Part shown: positions 37,326 through 51,494 of the stretch, piece by piece
Layout: each line of letters begins with the position of its first letter
Position numbering within the stretch: the first letter of the stretch is position 1
Source: Serratia liquefaciens
GTDB lineage: Bacteria; Pseudomonadota; Gammaproteobacteria; Enterobacterales; Enterobacteriaceae
Direction of reading: 5' to 3'
Length of the DNA: 64,000 nt
Assembly: GCF_027594825.1 (NCBI RefSeq)
Contig: NZ_CP088930.1
Span: forward strand, 3,161,019-3,225,018
The notes under the pieces: model-generated
What the model was told of the DNA's origin: nothing
The model's database searches: none
What the model saw: the letters and a program-made list of their open reading frames with translations, nothing else
Translations under genes and position numbers: made by a program

Positions 37326-38081
37326 ATGGCAGATCAACCGCAGGAAACCACCGATTTCGGTTTTCGCACCGTAGCTCGAGACGAAAAGCAGGCCATGGTG
37401 GCAGACGTTTTTCATTCGGTAGCGGCAAAGTATGACGTGATGAACGACCTGATGTCGTTTGGTATCCACCGTATCTGGAAGCGTTTTACCATTGATTGCA
37501 GCGGCGTGCGCCGTGGGCAGCGTGTGTTGGATCTGGCCGGCGGTACCGGTGACCTGGCCGCCAAGTTCTCCCGCATGGTCGGTGAGCAAGGGCAGGTGGT
37601 ATTGGCGGATATCAACGATTCCATGCTGAAAATGGGGCGCGAAAAGCTGCGGGACCGCGGCATTGTCGGCAACGTCAGCTACGTTCAGGCCAACGCCGAA
37701 GCGCTGCCGTTCCCGGACAACTATTTTGACTGCATCACCATCTCCTTCGGCCTGCGCAACGTCACCGACAAAGACAAGGCACTGCGCTCCATGTTCCGCG
37801 TGTTGAAGCCGGGTGGCCGTTTGTTGGTGTTGGAGTTCTCCAAACCCCTGCTGGCGCCGCTGAGCAAGGCTTACGACGCTTATTCTTTCCACGTGTTGCC
37901 GAAAATCGGCGAACTGGTGGTGAAGGATCCAGAAAGCTACCGCTATCTCGCCGAGTCGATCCGCATGCATCCCGATCAGGAAACGCTGAAGGGTATGATG
38001 GGCGCAGCCGGTTTTGACAACGTGACCTATTTTAACCTGACCGGCGGTATTGTGGCCCTGCATCGCGGCTTCAAGTTCTGA
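37326..38081 (+). CDS. ubiE: ubiquinone/menaquinone methyltransferase UbiE
   Basis: UbiE carries out the C-methylation of demethoxyubiquinol and of demethylmenaquinol. The 251-residue product has the SAM-binding motif [15 protein letters not shown] (about residues 61-75), the family signatures [17 protein letters not shown] and [17 protein letters not shown]. It heads ubiE-ubiJ-ubiB. Length equals E. coli UbiE. Confidence 0.97.
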   Translation: MADQPQETTDFGFRTVARDEKQAMVADVFHSVAAKYDVMNDLMSFGIHRIWKRFTIDCSGVRRGQRVLDLAGGTGDLAAKFSRMVGEQGQVVLADINDSMLKMGREKLRDRGIVGNVSYVQANAEALPFPDNYFDCITISFGLRNVTDKDKALRSMFRVLKPGGRLLVLEFSKPLLAPLSKAYDAYSFHVLPKIGELVVKDPESYRYLAESIRMHPDQETLKGMMGAAGFDNVTYFNLTGGIVALHRGFKF

Positions 38082-38082
38082 T

Positions 38083-38703
38083 ATGGACATGCCGATGCTG
38101 CTAACCCCTTTGTTGACCGGCGTGCTGGAAACATCGCTCAATAGCTTGCTGTTCCGCGATCGCAGCATGAAGGCCGCCCGTCTTCGCCTGGCTGGCAAGG
38201 TGCTGCGCATAGAGTTGCAGGAGCTTGCTTCGCCGTTGGTACTGATCTTCAGTGAGCAGCGCGTCGATGTGCTTGGCCAGTCTGACGATACTGCCGACTG
38301 CACGGTGCGCAGCCGCATATCTGTGTTGCTGCAACTGCGGGATCGTCAACAGCTTTCGCCCTTGATGCGCAGCGGCGAGCTGATTGTTGAGGGTGATATT
38401 CAGGTCGTGCAGCAGCTGGTTGGCCTGCTTGATCTGGCTGAGTGGGATCCGGCGGAATGGCTGGCGCCTTATCTCGGTGATATTGCCGCGCAGGGTATCA
38501 CTCAGGCGTTCGGCAAGGGTGCGAATCTGCTGAAGAGAGGTTTGCAGCGTCAACAGCATTACGTGGCCGAAACCTTGACGGAAGAGTGGCGTGTGGCTCC
38601 TGGCCCGCTGGAAGTGGTGTGGTTTAACGAGGAAGTTGACGCCACCGTTCGCAGTGTCGAAGCGCTGATGGCTCGCATGGACAAGTTGGAGGGTAAACGA
38701 TGA
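38083..38703 (+). CDS. ubiJ: ubiquinone biosynthesis accessory factor UbiJ (SCP2 domain)
   Basis: UbiJ is part of the soluble ubiquinone synthesis complex and binds lipid intermediates through an N-terminal SCP2 sterol-carrier-like domain ([21 protein letters not shown]). The C-terminus is helical and charged. The product is about 206 residues against 201 in E. coli. Starts at 38083, 38089 and 38095 are all possible because no strong ribosome-binding site is seen; 38083 is used. The stop overlaps the ubiB start (ATGA, 38700-38703). Confidence 0.9.
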   Translation: MDMPMLLTPLLTGVLETSLNSLLFRDRSMKAARLRLAGKVLRIELQELASPLVLIFSEQRVDVLGQSDDTADCTVRSRISVLLQLRDRQQLSPLMRSGELIVEGDIQVVQQLVGLLDLAEWDPAEWLAPYLGDIAAQGITQAFGKGANLLKRGLQRQQHYVAETLTEEWRVAPGPLEVVWFNEEVDATVRSVEALMARMDKLEGKR

Positions 38704-40331
38704 CCCCTGGCGAACTACGCCGCCTGTATTTGATCGTCCGCGTTTTCCTCAGTTATGGCCTGGATGAACTGATCCCCAAGATACGTTTGACGTTGCCGCT
38801 GCGTTTTGGCCGACGTCTGCTGTTCTGGATGCCAAACCGCCACGCGGATAAACCGCTGGGGGAGCGTTTGCGTCTGGCCTTGCAGGAGCTGGGGCCGGTA
38901 TGGATTAAGTTTGGTCAGATGATGTCTACCCGTCGTGACCTGTTCCCGCCACAGATTGCCGATCAGCTGACTTTGCTGCAGGACAGGGTTGCCCCTTTCG
39001 ACGGTGCCCTGGCGCGTAAGCATATCGAATTGGCGATGGGCGGCCCGCTGGAAACCTGGTTCGATGATTTTGACCAACAGGCGCTGGCTTCGGCATCCAT
39101 AGCGCAGGTCCATACCGCACGGCTGAAAACCACCGGGCAGGAAGTGGTGCTGAAGGTGATCCGGCCGGATATCGGGCCGATCATCAAGGCCGACGTTCGT
39201 CTGATGTATCGCCTGGCGGGCTGGGTGCCAAAACTGATGCCGGACGGTCGCCGTTTGCGCCCGCGTGAAGTAGTGCGCGAATATGAAAAGACCTTGCTGG
39301 ACGAACTGAACCTGCTGCGCGAAGCGGCCAACGCCATTCAGCTGCGCCGTAATTTCGATGGCAGTCCGATGCTGTATGTGCCTGAGGTTTATTCCGATTA
39401 CTGTCGCGAAAGCGTGCTGGTAATGGAGCGGATCTACGGCATCCCGGTTTCGGATATCCCTACGCTAGAGAAGCAGGGCACCAACATGAAACTGTTGGCC
39501 GAACGCGGGGTACAGGTGTTCTTTACCCAGGTCTTCCGCGACAGCTTCTTCCATGCAGACATGCATCCCGGCAATATTTTTGTCAGCTATGAGCATCCTG
39601 AAGATCCCTGCTACATCGGCATTGACTGCGGTATTGTCGGTTCGCTGAACAAAGACGATAAGCGCTACCTGGCGGAAAACTTTATCGCCTTCTTCAATCG
39701 CGACTACCGCAAAGTGGCAGAGTTGCACGTTGATTCAGGCTGGGTGCCGCGCGATACCAACGTGGAGGATTTCGAATTCGCTATCCGCACCGTGTGCGAG
39801 CCTATTTTCGAAAAACCCCTGTCGGAAATTTCGTTCGGCAACGTGCTGTTGAACCTGTTCAATACCGCGCGCCGTTTCAATATGGAAGTGCAGCCTCAAC
39901 TGGTGTTATTGCAGAAGACCTTGCTGTATGTTGAAGGTCTGGGACGGCAGCTCTATCCGCAGTTGGATTTGTGGACCACCGCCAAGCCTTTCCTGGAAAG
40001 CTGGATGCGCGATCAGGTCGGTATTCCGGCGGTGATCCGGGCACTGAAAGAAAAAGCGCCGTTTTGGGCGGAGAAACTGCCCGAACTGCCTGAATTATTT
40101 TACGATAGCCTGCAGCAACATAAGCTGTTGCAACAAAGCGTTGATAAGCTGACCAATCAGATGCAGGCCCAGCGCGTTCGCCAAGGGCAATCACGTTATT
40201 TGTTCGGCGTTGGCGCTACACTGTTAGTAAGCGGTACGATTTTGCTGTTGGGGGACGTCGATGTGTTCCCTGCGTGGCTGATGGCAGCCGGCATCGTATC
40301 CTGGGTGATTGGCTGGAAGCGAACCACCTGA
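38700..40331 (+). CDS. ubiB: ubiquinone biosynthesis regulatory ATPase/kinase-like protein UbiB
   Basis: UbiB is a membrane-anchored atypical kinase of the ABC1/ADCK family required for ubiquinone synthesis. The 543-residue product has the family KxGQ segment ([21 protein letters not shown]), an alanine-rich nucleotide loop ([11 protein letters not shown]), the metal-binding [10 protein letters not shown] motif, [10 protein letters not shown], and two C-terminal membrane segments ([13 protein letters not shown] and [15 protein letters not shown]). Last of the ubi trio before the tat genes. Confidence 0.96.
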   Translation: MTPGELRRLYLIVRVFLSYGLDELIPKIRLTLPLRFGRRLLFWMPNRHADKPLGERLRLALQELGPVWIKFGQMMSTRRDLFPPQIADQLTLLQDRVAPFDGALARKHIELAMGGPLETWFDDFDQQALASASIAQVHTARLKTTGQEVVLKVIRPDIGPIIKADVRLMYRLAGWVPKLMPDGRRLRPREVVREYEKTLLDELNLLREAANAIQLRRNFDGSPMLYVPEVYSDYCRESVLVMERIYGIPVSDIPTLEKQGTNMKLLAERGVQVFFTQVFRDSFFHADMHPGNIFVSYEHPEDPCYIGIDCGIVGSLNKDDKRYLAENFIAFFNRDYRKVAELHVDSGWVPRDTNVEDFEFAIRTVCEPIFEKPLSEISFGNVLLNLFNTARRFNMEVQPQLVLLQKTLLYVEGLGRQLYPQLDLWTTAKPFLESWMRDQVGIPAVIRALKEKAPFWAEKLPELPELFYDSLQQHKLLQQSVDKLTNQMQAQRVRQGQSRYLFGVGATLLVSGTILLLGDVDVFPAWLMAAGIVSWVIGWKRTT

Positions 40332-40350
40332 ATTGATTCGAAACTCTGGT

Positions 40351-40411
40351 AAAATCTGCCGTATAATGCGACGGATTTTGAAAAAACCCTTTTAAAATAG
40401 AGGTAATTGCA
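40351..40411 (+). promoter_or_regulatory. tatA promoter region with a -10 inside an inverted repeat
   Basis: A consensus -10 TATAAT lies at 40362-40367, with no good -35. It sits in the loop of an inverted repeat: CCGT (40359-40362) with ACGG (40371-40374), extended after a three-base bulge by AAAAT (40351-40355) and ATTTT (40375-40379). An AGGTAA site precedes the tatA ATG at 40412. Confidence 0.55.
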
Positions 40412-40675
40412 ATGGGCGGTATTAGTATTACGCAATTGTTGATCATCGCGGTGATCGTGGTGCTGCTGTTCGGTACCAAAAAGCTCCGTACTCTGGGGTC
40501 CGATCTCGGTGCATCAATCAAGGGCTTCAAAAAGGCGATCGGCGATGACAACACGCCGCCGACCAACACGGCTGAAAAAAGCAGCCTGGACGACGCTGAC
40601 TTCACGGCCAAGCCTATTACCGATAAGCAGCCGGAAGTGAAAACGGAAGAGTCGAAGAACAAAGAGCAGGTATAA
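40412..40675 (+). CDS. tatA: twin-arginine translocase subunit TatA
   Basis: TatA oligomers form the pore-like element that moves folded proteins across the inner membrane. The 87-residue product has a single N-terminal membrane segment ([16 protein letters not shown]), the [14 protein letters not shown] hinge and amphipathic helix, then a charged soluble tail. It is separated from tatB by three bases. Confidence 0.96.
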   Translation: MGGISITQLLIIAVIVVLLFGTKKLRTLGSDLGASIKGFKKAIGDDNTPPTNTAEKSSLDDADFTAKPITDKQPEVKTEESKNKEQV

Positions 40676-40678
40676 ACC

Positions 40679-41245
40679 GTGTTTGACATTGGGTTTAGTG
40701 AACTGCTGCTGGTTCTGGTGATTGGCCTGGTAGTACTTGGGCCAGAACGGTTGCCGGTAGCGGTAAGAACAGTTTCGGGCTGGATCCGCGCGCTGCGTTC
40801 GCTGGCGGCTTCGGTGCAGAATGAGCTTTCTCAGGAACTTAAGCTGCAGGAACTGCAGGACAGCCTGAAAAAGGTAGAGAAGGCGGGCATGCAGAATTTG
40901 TCGCCGGAGCTGAAGGCGTCGATGGATGAGCTGAAAGACGCAGCGGAATCGCTGAAACGCTCTTATCAGGGCGACAGTGGCACCAAAACCGACCCTGCGC
41001 ACACCATCCATAACCCTCTGGTCACCGACCCGGAAGCCATTCATGACGGCGTGACGCCGGCGGAAGCCGCGGCCGTGGCATCCTCTCCGGCCGCAGTGCC
41101 GGAGCCGGTTGTAACGGCCACGCCGCAGGTGGCACAACCTGCCACGGCACCGGTGAAACAACCGGTCGCGCCGGCTGTTCAGGCAACCCCAGAACCTGTT
41201 GTGGATAAAACCCCAACGTCTCACCAACCTAGTGGCGATCGTTAA
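40679..41245 (+). CDS. tatB: twin-arginine translocase subunit TatB
   Basis: TatB forms the twin-arginine signal receptor with TatC. The 188-residue product has the N-terminal membrane segment [25 protein letters not shown] with the conserved glutamate and the GPERLP hinge, a long amphipathic region, and a Pro/Ala/Val-rich tail. It starts at GTG 40679. tatC follows after three bases. Confidence 0.95.
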   Translation: MFDIGFSELLLVLVIGLVVLGPERLPVAVRTVSGWIRALRSLAASVQNELSQELKLQELQDSLKKVEKAGMQNLSPELKASMDELKDAAESLKRSYQGDSGTKTDPAHTIHNPLVTDPEAIHDGVTPAEAAAVASSPAAVPEPVVTATPQVAQPATAPVKQPVAPAVQATPEPVVDKTPTSHQPSGDR

Positions 41246-41248
41246 AAC

Positions 41249-42019
41249 ATGGCTGTTGAAGATACCCAACCCCTTATCAGTCATCTGATAGAACTGCGTA
41301 AGCGGCTGTTAAACTCGATTATCAGCATACTGGCGATCTTCCTGGTGCTGGTTTTTTTCGCCAATGATATTTATCAACTGGTGTCCGCGCCGCTGATCAA
41401 GCAGCTGCCTGCCGGGGCAAGCATGATCGCCACAGACGTGGCTTCACCTTTCTTTACCCCGATCAAGCTGACGATGATCGTCTCGGTATTCGTGTCCGCG
41501 CCGGTGATCTTGTATCAGGTCTGGTCCTTTATTGCGCCGGCGTTGTATAAGCATGAACGTCGCCTGATGATGCCTTTACTGGTCTCCAGCAGCCTGCTGT
41601 TTTATCTCGGCATGGCCTTTGCCTACTTTATCGTCTTCCCGCTGGCGTTCGGCTTTTTTGCCAAAACCGCACCGGCCGGGGTGATGATCGCCACCGATAT
41701 CAATAACTATCTCGACTTCGTCATGGCGCTGTTTATGGCGTTTGGCGTGGCGTTTGAGGTGCCGGTTGCCATTATTTTGCTGTGCTGGAGTGGCGTCACC
41801 TCACCGGAAGATCTGAAAAAGAAACGTCCTTACGTTCTGGTCGGGGCTTTCGTGGTCGGCATGCTTCTGACCCCGCCGGATGTGTTCTCGCAAACCCTGC
41901 TGGCAATTCCGATGTATCTGCTGTTTGAAGTGGGTGTGTTCTTTGCCCGTTTCTATACCGGTAAACGTCGTCCGCAGCCGGAAGAAGAAGACGAGGGTGA
42001 CGAACCCCCGACACCTTAA
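41249..42019 (+). CDS. tatC: twin-arginine translocase subunit TatC
   Basis: TatC binds the twin-arginine motif of exported precursors. The 256-residue product has six membrane segments and family motifs: an N-terminal [14 protein letters not shown], then [13 protein letters not shown] with the conserved proline and glutamate, and the FGVAFEVPV motif. The C-terminal tail is acidic. It is followed by a terminator at 42035. Confidence 0.96.
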   Translation: MAVEDTQPLISHLIELRKRLLNSIISILAIFLVLVFFANDIYQLVSAPLIKQLPAGASMIATDVASPFFTPIKLTMIVSVFVSAPVILYQVWSFIAPALYKHERRLMMPLLVSSSLLFYLGMAFAYFIVFPLAFGFFAKTAPAGVMIATDINNYLDFVMALFMAFGVAFEVPVAIILLCWSGVTSPEDLKKKRPYVLVGAFVVGMLLTPPDVFSQTLLAIPMYLLFEVGVFFARFYTGKRRPQPEEEDEGDEPPTP

Positions 42020-42034
42020 ATTTGTTTGCTCCTG

Positions 42035-42056
42035 AGCCGCCCGATGGGCGGCTTTT
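42035..42056 (+). terminator. terminator or attenuator between tatC and tatD
   Basis: GCCGCCC-GAT-GGGCGGC (42036-42052) is followed by TTTT. It lies between the stop of tatC and the start of tatD, so tatD transcription by read-through should be reduced. Confidence 0.8.
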
Positions 42057-42070
42057 GCATTGGGAAAACC

Positions 42071-42853
42071 ATGTTTGATATTGGCGTAAACCTCACGAGT
42101 TCACAGTTTGCCAAAGACGGCCCTGCGGTGGTGGATCGCGCACGAGCCGCAGGCGTGACAGGACTATTGATTACCGGCACTGATTTGCAGGAAAGCCAGG
42201 CTGCCTGTGAACTGGCGCAGCAGCATGCGGGTTATTGCTGGTCCACCGCCGGTGTGCATCCCCATCAGGCCAGCAGTTGGAATGAGCAGGTCGCAGAGCG
42301 GCTCCGTGAGTTGGCCTCTCAGCCGCAGGTCGTAGCCATGGGTGAATGTGGGCTCGATTTTAACCGTAATTTTTCCACCCCAGAGCAGCAGGAGAGGGCA
42401 TTCAGCGCTCAACTGGCGCTGGCGGCGGAGCTGGAGATGCCGGTTTTCCTTCACTGCCGTGATGCGCACGCACGTTTTGCCGCGCTGTTGACGCCGTGGT
42501 TGGATAAACTGCCCGCGGCGGTAGTGCACTGTTTTACCGGCACCGCCGAAGAATTAGAAAGTTGCTTGTCGCTGGGCCTGTCGATCGGGATTACCGGTTG
42601 GGTCTGTGATGAGCGACGTGGCCTGGAGTTGCGCGCATTGCTGCCGCAGATCCCCGCCGATCGTCTGTTGTTGGAAACCGACGCACCCTATCTGTTGCCC
42701 CGGGATTTACATCCGAAACCTGCATCTCGCCGCAACGAACCCTGTTTTTTGCCTCATATCGTCCGGCAGGTGGCTACCTGGCGACAAGAAGATCCCGAAT
42801 GGCTGGGGCAGAAAACCGATGAGAACGCCCGCCGGCTATTCCGGCTGGAATGA
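42071..42853 (+). CDS. tatD: TatD metal-dependent DNase
   Basis: TatD is a TIM-barrel nuclease of the amidohydrolase superfamily, not a translocase part. The 260-residue product has the metal-binding motifs [41 protein letters not shown] and [13 protein letters not shown]. The ATG at 42071 matches E. coli; the frame opens earlier at 42026 through the terminator. hemB follows after 14 bases. Confidence 0.94.
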   Translation: MFDIGVNLTSSQFAKDGPAVVDRARAAGVTGLLITGTDLQESQAACELAQQHAGYCWSTAGVHPHQASSWNEQVAERLRELASQPQVVAMGECGLDFNRNFSTPEQQERAFSAQLALAAELEMPVFLHCRDAHARFAALLTPWLDKLPAAVVHCFTGTAEELESCLSLGLSIGITGWVCDERRGLELRALLPQIPADRLLLETDAPYLLPRDLHPKPASRRNEPCFLPHIVRQVATWRQEDPEWLGQKTDENARRLFRLE

Positions 42854-42858
42854 GTTAG

Positions 42859-43890
<1,032 letters not shown>

Positions 43891-43908
43891 GGCGCTAGCC
43901 ATAGAGAC

Positions 43909-43933
43909 AAAAGGCGCCCTGGGCGCCTTTTTG
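43909..43933. terminator. bidirectional terminator between hemB and rfaH
   Basis: AAAAGGCGCCCTGGGCGCCTTTTT is a near-perfect inverted repeat with A-run on one side and T-run on the other, so it can stop both convergent genes. (Sequence written here in shortened sense: GGCGCC arms around CCTGG.). Confidence 0.9.
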
Positions 43934-43935
43934 CA

Positions 43936-44424
43936 TTACAGTTTTTGGAATTGTCGGTTATCCACGCTTTGGCTGACCTGCTTGTTGATCAGGTTCAGCA
44001 GAAGCATTGAACGAGCTTCGCCGTCCGGCTCGGTGTAAATCGCTTTCAACCCTTCGAACACGCCATCGACGATTAACACGCTATCACCCGGCTGTGGCGT
44101 TTCCGGATCGACGTAGGTTTCACCGGTATGCGTCTGCAACTCTTCGATGACTTTCTGCGGGATGGTGGTCGGCGTTGAGCCAAAGCGCACAAAGTGGCTG
44201 ACACCACGAGTTGCACTGATGGTGGTGGTGTGGATGCGCTCCGGATCGAACTTCACAAACAGGTAGTTCGGAAACAGGGGCTCGCTGACCGCAATGCGTT
44301 TACCGCGTACGATCTTTTCCAGCGTAATGATCGGACTCAGGCAGTTTACTTCCTGCCGTTCCAAATGGTCCTGCGCCCGTAAAAGTTGGCCGCGCTTGCA
44401 ATACAGTAGGTACCAAGATTCCAT
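43936..44424 (-). CDS. rfaH: transcription/translation antiterminator RfaH
   Basis: RfaH is a NusG paralogue recruited at ops sites to extend long operons such as those for LPS core and capsule. The 162-residue product has a NusG N-terminal domain ([33 protein letters not shown]) and a small C-terminal KOW-like domain ([19 protein letters not shown]) that can refold. The ATG at 44424 matches E. coli. No ops site was noticed in the window, so its targets are elsewhere. Confidence 0.95.
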   Translation of the reverse strand: MESWYLLYCKRGQLLRAQDHLERQEVNCLSPIITLEKIVRGKRIAVSEPLFPNYLFVKFDPERIHTTTISATRGVSHFVRFGSTPTTIPQKVIEELQTHTGETYVDPETPQPGDSVLIVDGVFEGLKAIYTEPDGEARSMLLLNLINKQVSQSVDNRQFQKL

Positions 44425-44667
44425 AATTTCACATGCCTTTCTGTCAGCCGGTAAGCATATCAAAAGCCATTACGGATACATAGTGATGCAAGTTTCAGCA
44501 TGTAACGGCCGCTATCTGCATGAATCGTTGGCAATTAGCGAAGGGTCACACACTTATTCGCACGGCTTGGGTATAACAGAGGGCTAAAAATTTGTTACCG
44601 TCGGAGTATGCCTTGTGCGGCTTTTGTCGGGTGTGACGTATTCATCGTTTTCGATTGAGGGGGAAAA

Positions 44668-45393
44668 ATGGAGTTATTTCTGTTGAGCAACGGCAAGCTG
44701 TCCGGTGAGGATGAGCTGCTGGGTTATGCCAAGAGCCACTTGCTGGCGATGATCGCGCGCCGTGGCATTACGTCCGCCGTATTTATCCCCTATGCCATGA
44801 TCCGCAGCGATTACGATCAGCGTGCGCAGGAACTGGCGAAAATTCTCGGCATCAAGGTCACCAGTATTCACCACGCCGACTCTCCCGCAGCGGCGATTGA
44901 ACAGGCAGAATGCATTTTAGTCAGCGGCGGCAACACCTGGATGCTGAACCAGATGCTGCATGAAAACGGCCTAATCATCCCGATTCAACGGGCGGTTCGT
45001 GAACGTAGCGTGCCTTACGTAGGGTGGAGCGCAGGGTGTAACGTTGCCACACCAAGTATTCGCACCACCAATGACATGCCGGTGCGTAACAGCGTCGTAC
45101 TGCCGGCGCTGAGCCTGTTCCCGGTGCAGATTAACCCGCATTATATCGACGCCCATATTAGTGGTCACATGGGGGAAACCCGCGATGAACGCCTGGCCGA
45201 GTTCTGCGCGGTTAACCCGAGCGAATCCGTAGTGGCGCTGCGCGAGGGCAGCCTGTTGCACGTTGAGGGTAATGATCTGCGTTACTTTAGCGCCAGAGAT
45301 CAAGGTTTCAAGGTGTTCCGCCACGGTGTGGAAACTCAGGAATATCGCGATACCCGGGCATTGCGTCCGCTGGTGCCCTTTACCTGCCACTAA
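44668..45393 (+). CDS. pepE: peptidase E (alpha-aspartyl dipeptidase)
   Basis: PepE hydrolyses dipeptides with N-terminal aspartate. The 241-residue product has the nucleophile Ser121 in GWSAGCN (Salmonella PepE has GWSAGAN), Asp136 in IRTTNDMP, and His158 in QINPHYIDAH. The ATG at 44668 follows GGGGGAAAA. It lies between rfaH and ubiD, which are adjacent in E. coli, so it is an insertion relative to that order. Confidence 0.9.
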   Translation: MELFLLSNGKLSGEDELLGYAKSHLLAMIARRGITSAVFIPYAMIRSDYDQRAQELAKILGIKVTSIHHADSPAAAIEQAECILVSGGNTWMLNQMLHENGLIIPIQRAVRERSVPYVGWSAGCNVATPSIRTTNDMPVRNSVVLPALSLFPVQINPHYIDAHISGHMGETRDERLAEFCAVNPSESVVALREGSLLHVEGNDLRYFSARDQGFKVFRHGVETQEYRDTRALRPLVPFTCH

Positions 45394-45439
45394 TGCCGAC
45401 GATGTCTTTACCGGTGTTTAACAAAAGTGCAGCAACAAC

Positions 45440-45480
45440 TGTGAAGAGGGCTTATAATGCCCTCCTCACTGGCCGTTATA
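45440..45480 (+). promoter_or_regulatory. ubiD promoter with -10 in an inverted repeat
   Basis: TATAAT (45453-45458) is a consensus -10 that lies exactly in the loop of GAGGGC (45446-45451) and GCCCTC (45459-45464). It is the nearest promoter-like signal to the ubiD start at 45481; a good -35 is not obvious. Confidence 0.5.
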
Positions 45481-46977
45481 ATGATCAGCATGAAATACCG
45501 TGACTTACGCGATTTCCTCTCGTTGCTGGAAAAGAGAGGGGAACTAAAACGCATCAGCCAGCCGATTGATCCCTATCTGGAAATGACAGAAATTGCCGAT
45601 CGTACTTTACGTGCGGGCGGCCCGGCACTGCTGTTCGAAAACCCTAAAGGGTACGATATGCCGGTGTTGTGCAATCTGTTCGGTACCGCTAATCGCGTTG
45701 CGATGGGCATGGGCCAGGAAGATGTCAGCTCGTTGCGCGAGGTCGGCAAATTGCTGGCGTTCCTGAAAGAGCCAGAGCCACCGAAGGGCTTCCGCGATCT
45801 GTTCGATAAACTGCCGAAGTTCAAACAAGTGTTGAACATGCCGACCAAGGTGTTGGGTTCAGCCCCTTGTCAGGAACAAGTATGGCAGGGCGATGACGTT
45901 GATCTCAGCCGTATCCCGGTGATGTACTGCTGGCCGGAAGACGCTGCGCCGCTGATCACCTGGGGGTTGACGGTAACCCGCGGGCCGCAAAAAGAGCGCC
46001 AGAATCTGGGTATCTATCGCCAGCAGGTGCTGAGCAAAAATAAAGTGATCATGCGTTGGCTGTCTCATCGTGGCGGCGCGTTGGATTATCAGGAATGGTG
46101 TCAGGCGCATCCCGGTGAACGTTTCCCGGTTGCTGTGGCATTGGGGGCAGATCCCGCCACTATCCTCGGCGCGGTGACGCCAGTACCGGATACCCTGTCT
46201 GAATATGCTTTTGCCGGGCTGTTGCGCGGCAACAAAACCGAAGTGGTCAAGTGCCTCTCCTGCGATTTGGAAGTGCCGGCCAGCGCGGAAATCGTGTTGG
46301 AAGGCTACATTGAGCCGGGTGAAATGGCGCCGGAAGGTCCGTATGGCGATCACACCGGATACTACAACGAGATCGATCACTTCCCGGTATTTACCATCAC
46401 TCACATCACCCAGCGTCGCGATGCCATTTACCACTCGACCTACACCGGCCGTCCGCCGGATGAGCCGGCGGTGCTGGGCGTGGCGCTGAACGAAGTCTTC
46501 GTTCCCATTCTGCAAAAGCAGTTCCCGGAAATTGTCGACTTCTATCTGCCGCCCGAAGGCTGTTCTTATCGTCTGGCGGTGGTGACCATCAAGAAACAGT
46601 ATGCTGGTCATGCTAAACGCGTAATGATGGGCGTCTGGTCGTTCCTGCGTCAATTTATGTACACCAAGTTCGTTATCGTCTGCGACGATGACGTCAATGC
46701 GCGTGACTGGAATGATGTGATTTGGGCGATTACCACCAGAATGGATCCGGCAAGGGATACCGTGATGGTGGAGAATACGCCGATCGATTATTTGGACTTC
46801 GCCTCACCGGTTTCCGGTTTGGGTTCGAAGATGGGGCTGGATGCCACCAATAAATGGCCGGGTGAAACCGAGCGCGAATGGGGCCGTCCGATTGAGATGG
46901 ATGAAAAGGTGCGTGCGCGCATCGATGACATCTGGGATGAGCTCGCAATTTTCAGTGACAGAGAACCGACTCTATAG
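45481..46977 (+). CDS. ubiD: 3-octaprenyl-4-hydroxybenzoate carboxy-lyase UbiD
   Basis: UbiD decarboxylates 3-octaprenyl-4-hydroxybenzoate, using prenylated FMN, in ubiquinone synthesis. The 498-residue product closely follows E. coli UbiD, including [12 protein letters not shown], the catalytic region [12 protein letters not shown] and [21 protein letters not shown]. The ATG at 45481 matches the E. coli start (M..MKY.DLRDFL); a methionine at 45490 is the other option. fre follows closely. Confidence 0.96.
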   Translation: MISMKYRDLRDFLSLLEKRGELKRISQPIDPYLEMTEIADRTLRAGGPALLFENPKGYDMPVLCNLFGTANRVAMGMGQEDVSSLREVGKLLAFLKEPEPPKGFRDLFDKLPKFKQVLNMPTKVLGSAPCQEQVWQGDDVDLSRIPVMYCWPEDAAPLITWGLTVTRGPQKERQNLGIYRQQVLSKNKVIMRWLSHRGGALDYQEWCQAHPGERFPVAVALGADPATILGAVTPVPDTLSEYAFAGLLRGNKTEVVKCLSCDLEVPASAEIVLEGYIEPGEMAPEGPYGDHTGYYNEIDHFPVFTITHITQRRDAIYHSTYTGRPPDEPAVLGVALNEVFVPILQKQFPEIVDFYLPPEGCSYRLAVVTIKKQYAGHAKRVMMGVWSFLRQFMYTKFVIVCDDDVNARDWNDVIWAITTRMDPARDTVMVENTPIDYLDFASPVSGLGSKMGLDATNKWPGETEREWGRPIEMDEKVRARIDDIWDELAIFSDREPTL

Positions 46978-47027
46978 CGCCAGGCTCTGTTCTCAGTTTT
47001 GCATTGATGACCCGACAGAGGGAACGC

Positions 47028-47729
47028 ATGACAATATTGAGCTGTAAAGTGACCTCCGTAGAGGCCATTACCGATACGGTTTACCGGGTACGTTTGGTGC
47101 CAGAGGCGCCGTTTTCTTTCAAGGCAGGGCAGTATCTGATGGTGGTGATGGATGAGCGCGACAAGCGTCCGTTCTCGCTGGCATCGACCCCGACAGAGCA
47201 GGATTATATTGAACTGCATATCGGCGCTTCGGAACTGAATCTGTACGCCATGGCCGTGATGGATCGCATTCTGAAAGAGCAGGCCATTACCGTTGATATT
47301 CCGCACGGCGACGCTTGGCTGCGTGAAGAAGGCAGTCGCCCACTGGTGTTGATCGCCGGCGGTACCGGTTTCTCTTATGCACGCTCGATTCTGTTGGCCG
47401 CGCTGGAGCAGCAGCCTGACCGCGATATCTCTATCTATTGGGGCGGGCGCGAGCTCAAGCACCTGTATGATTTGAGCGAGCTGGAAGCGCTGTCGGTGCA
47501 ACACCCGAACCTGAAAGTCATTCCGGTGGTTGAACAGCCGGAAGAAGAGTGGCGTGGCCGAAGCGGCACGGTGCTCAGTGCGGTATTGCAGGATTTCGGT
47601 ACGCTGGCGGAGCACGACATTTATATTGCCGGTCGTTTCGAGATGGCGAAAATCGCTCGTGAACGCTTCTGTGCCGAACGCGGCGCGCTGGAAGCGCACA
47701 TGTTTGGCGACGCCTTCTCGTTTATCTAA
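47028..47729 (+). CDS. fre: NAD(P)H-flavin reductase Fre
   Basis: Fre reduces free flavins with NAD(P)H. The 233-residue product has the flavin-binding RPFSLAST motif (about residues 46-52), the NAD(P)-binding [15 protein letters not shown] segment and [15 protein letters not shown] near the C-terminus, ending AFSFI much as in E. coli. The ATG at 47028 follows AGAGGGAACGC. It may be cotranscribed with ubiD, whose prenylated-FMN cofactor requires reduced flavin. Confidence 0.95.
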   Translation: MTILSCKVTSVEAITDTVYRVRLVPEAPFSFKAGQYLMVVMDERDKRPFSLASTPTEQDYIELHIGASELNLYAMAVMDRILKEQAITVDIPHGDAWLREEGSRPLVLIAGGTGFSYARSILLAALEQQPDRDISIYWGGRELKHLYDLSELEALSVQHPNLKVIPVVEQPEEEWRGRSGTVLSAVLQDFGTLAEHDIYIAGRFEMAKIARERFCAERGALEAHMFGDAFSFI

Positions 47730-47750
47730 GCGACGAAGCGGGTAACAACG

Positions 47751-47776
47751 GGGTGGCCAATGGCTGCCCTTTTTTA
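47751..47776 (+). terminator. terminator of fre
   Basis: GGGTGGCCA and TGGCTGCCC pair over nine positions with two G-U pairs, and are followed by a run of six T. It lies 21 bases after the fre stop. Confidence 0.85.
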
Positions 47777-47802
47777 TTGGGCCGTCTGTGGATTTCAGGC
47801 AT

Positions 47803-47827
47803 AAAAAACCCGCCCCTGACAGGCGGG
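47803..47827 (-). terminator. terminator of fadA
   Basis: On the minus strand CCCGCC-TGTCAGG-GGCGGG is followed by TTTTTT. It lies about 70 bases beyond the fadA stop. Confidence 0.85.
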
Positions 47828-47897
47828 AAGTACGGCAACTAAACTTGTTGGCATGCTGCGGTTTAAAGTGTGACGCAGTCAGGCCAAAGAGACACAG

Positions 47898-51261
<3,364 letters not shown>

Positions 51262-51285
51262 GTCTATCTCCTGAATCAGCGTTTG

Positions 51286-51302
51286 ATCTGGTATGACCAG
51301 AT
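51286..51302. promoter_or_regulatory. FadR operator upstream of fadB
   Basis: ATCTGGTATGACCAGAT is a near-perfect palindrome matching the FadR consensus ANCTGGTCNGACCNGNT type and, from memory, almost identical to the E. coli fadB operator. It lies 25-41 bases upstream of the fadB start, where bound FadR would block transcription until long-chain acyl-CoA releases it. Confidence 0.85.
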
Positions 51303-51494
51303 GATGAGGAGTGTGGTTTTTATGTTAACAATATGCAAATGAGAGATTGCATTTTTGCAGGTCGGATCACATGGCTTTGGGTTATGATTTTGATTTAAAA
51401 CGAAGTTATATTTTATGCGTTATGGTGATTTGCTGGTGTCGGAAACCCCTCATACACTTGCCGGAGCGGAGTGCTAAACACCCAGAGGTGCGAA

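Noticed and set aside
37107..38318. Minus-strand open frame of 403 codons across rmuC, ubiE and ubiJ
   Set aside because: It spans three well-supported plus-strand genes and its product is not recognisable.
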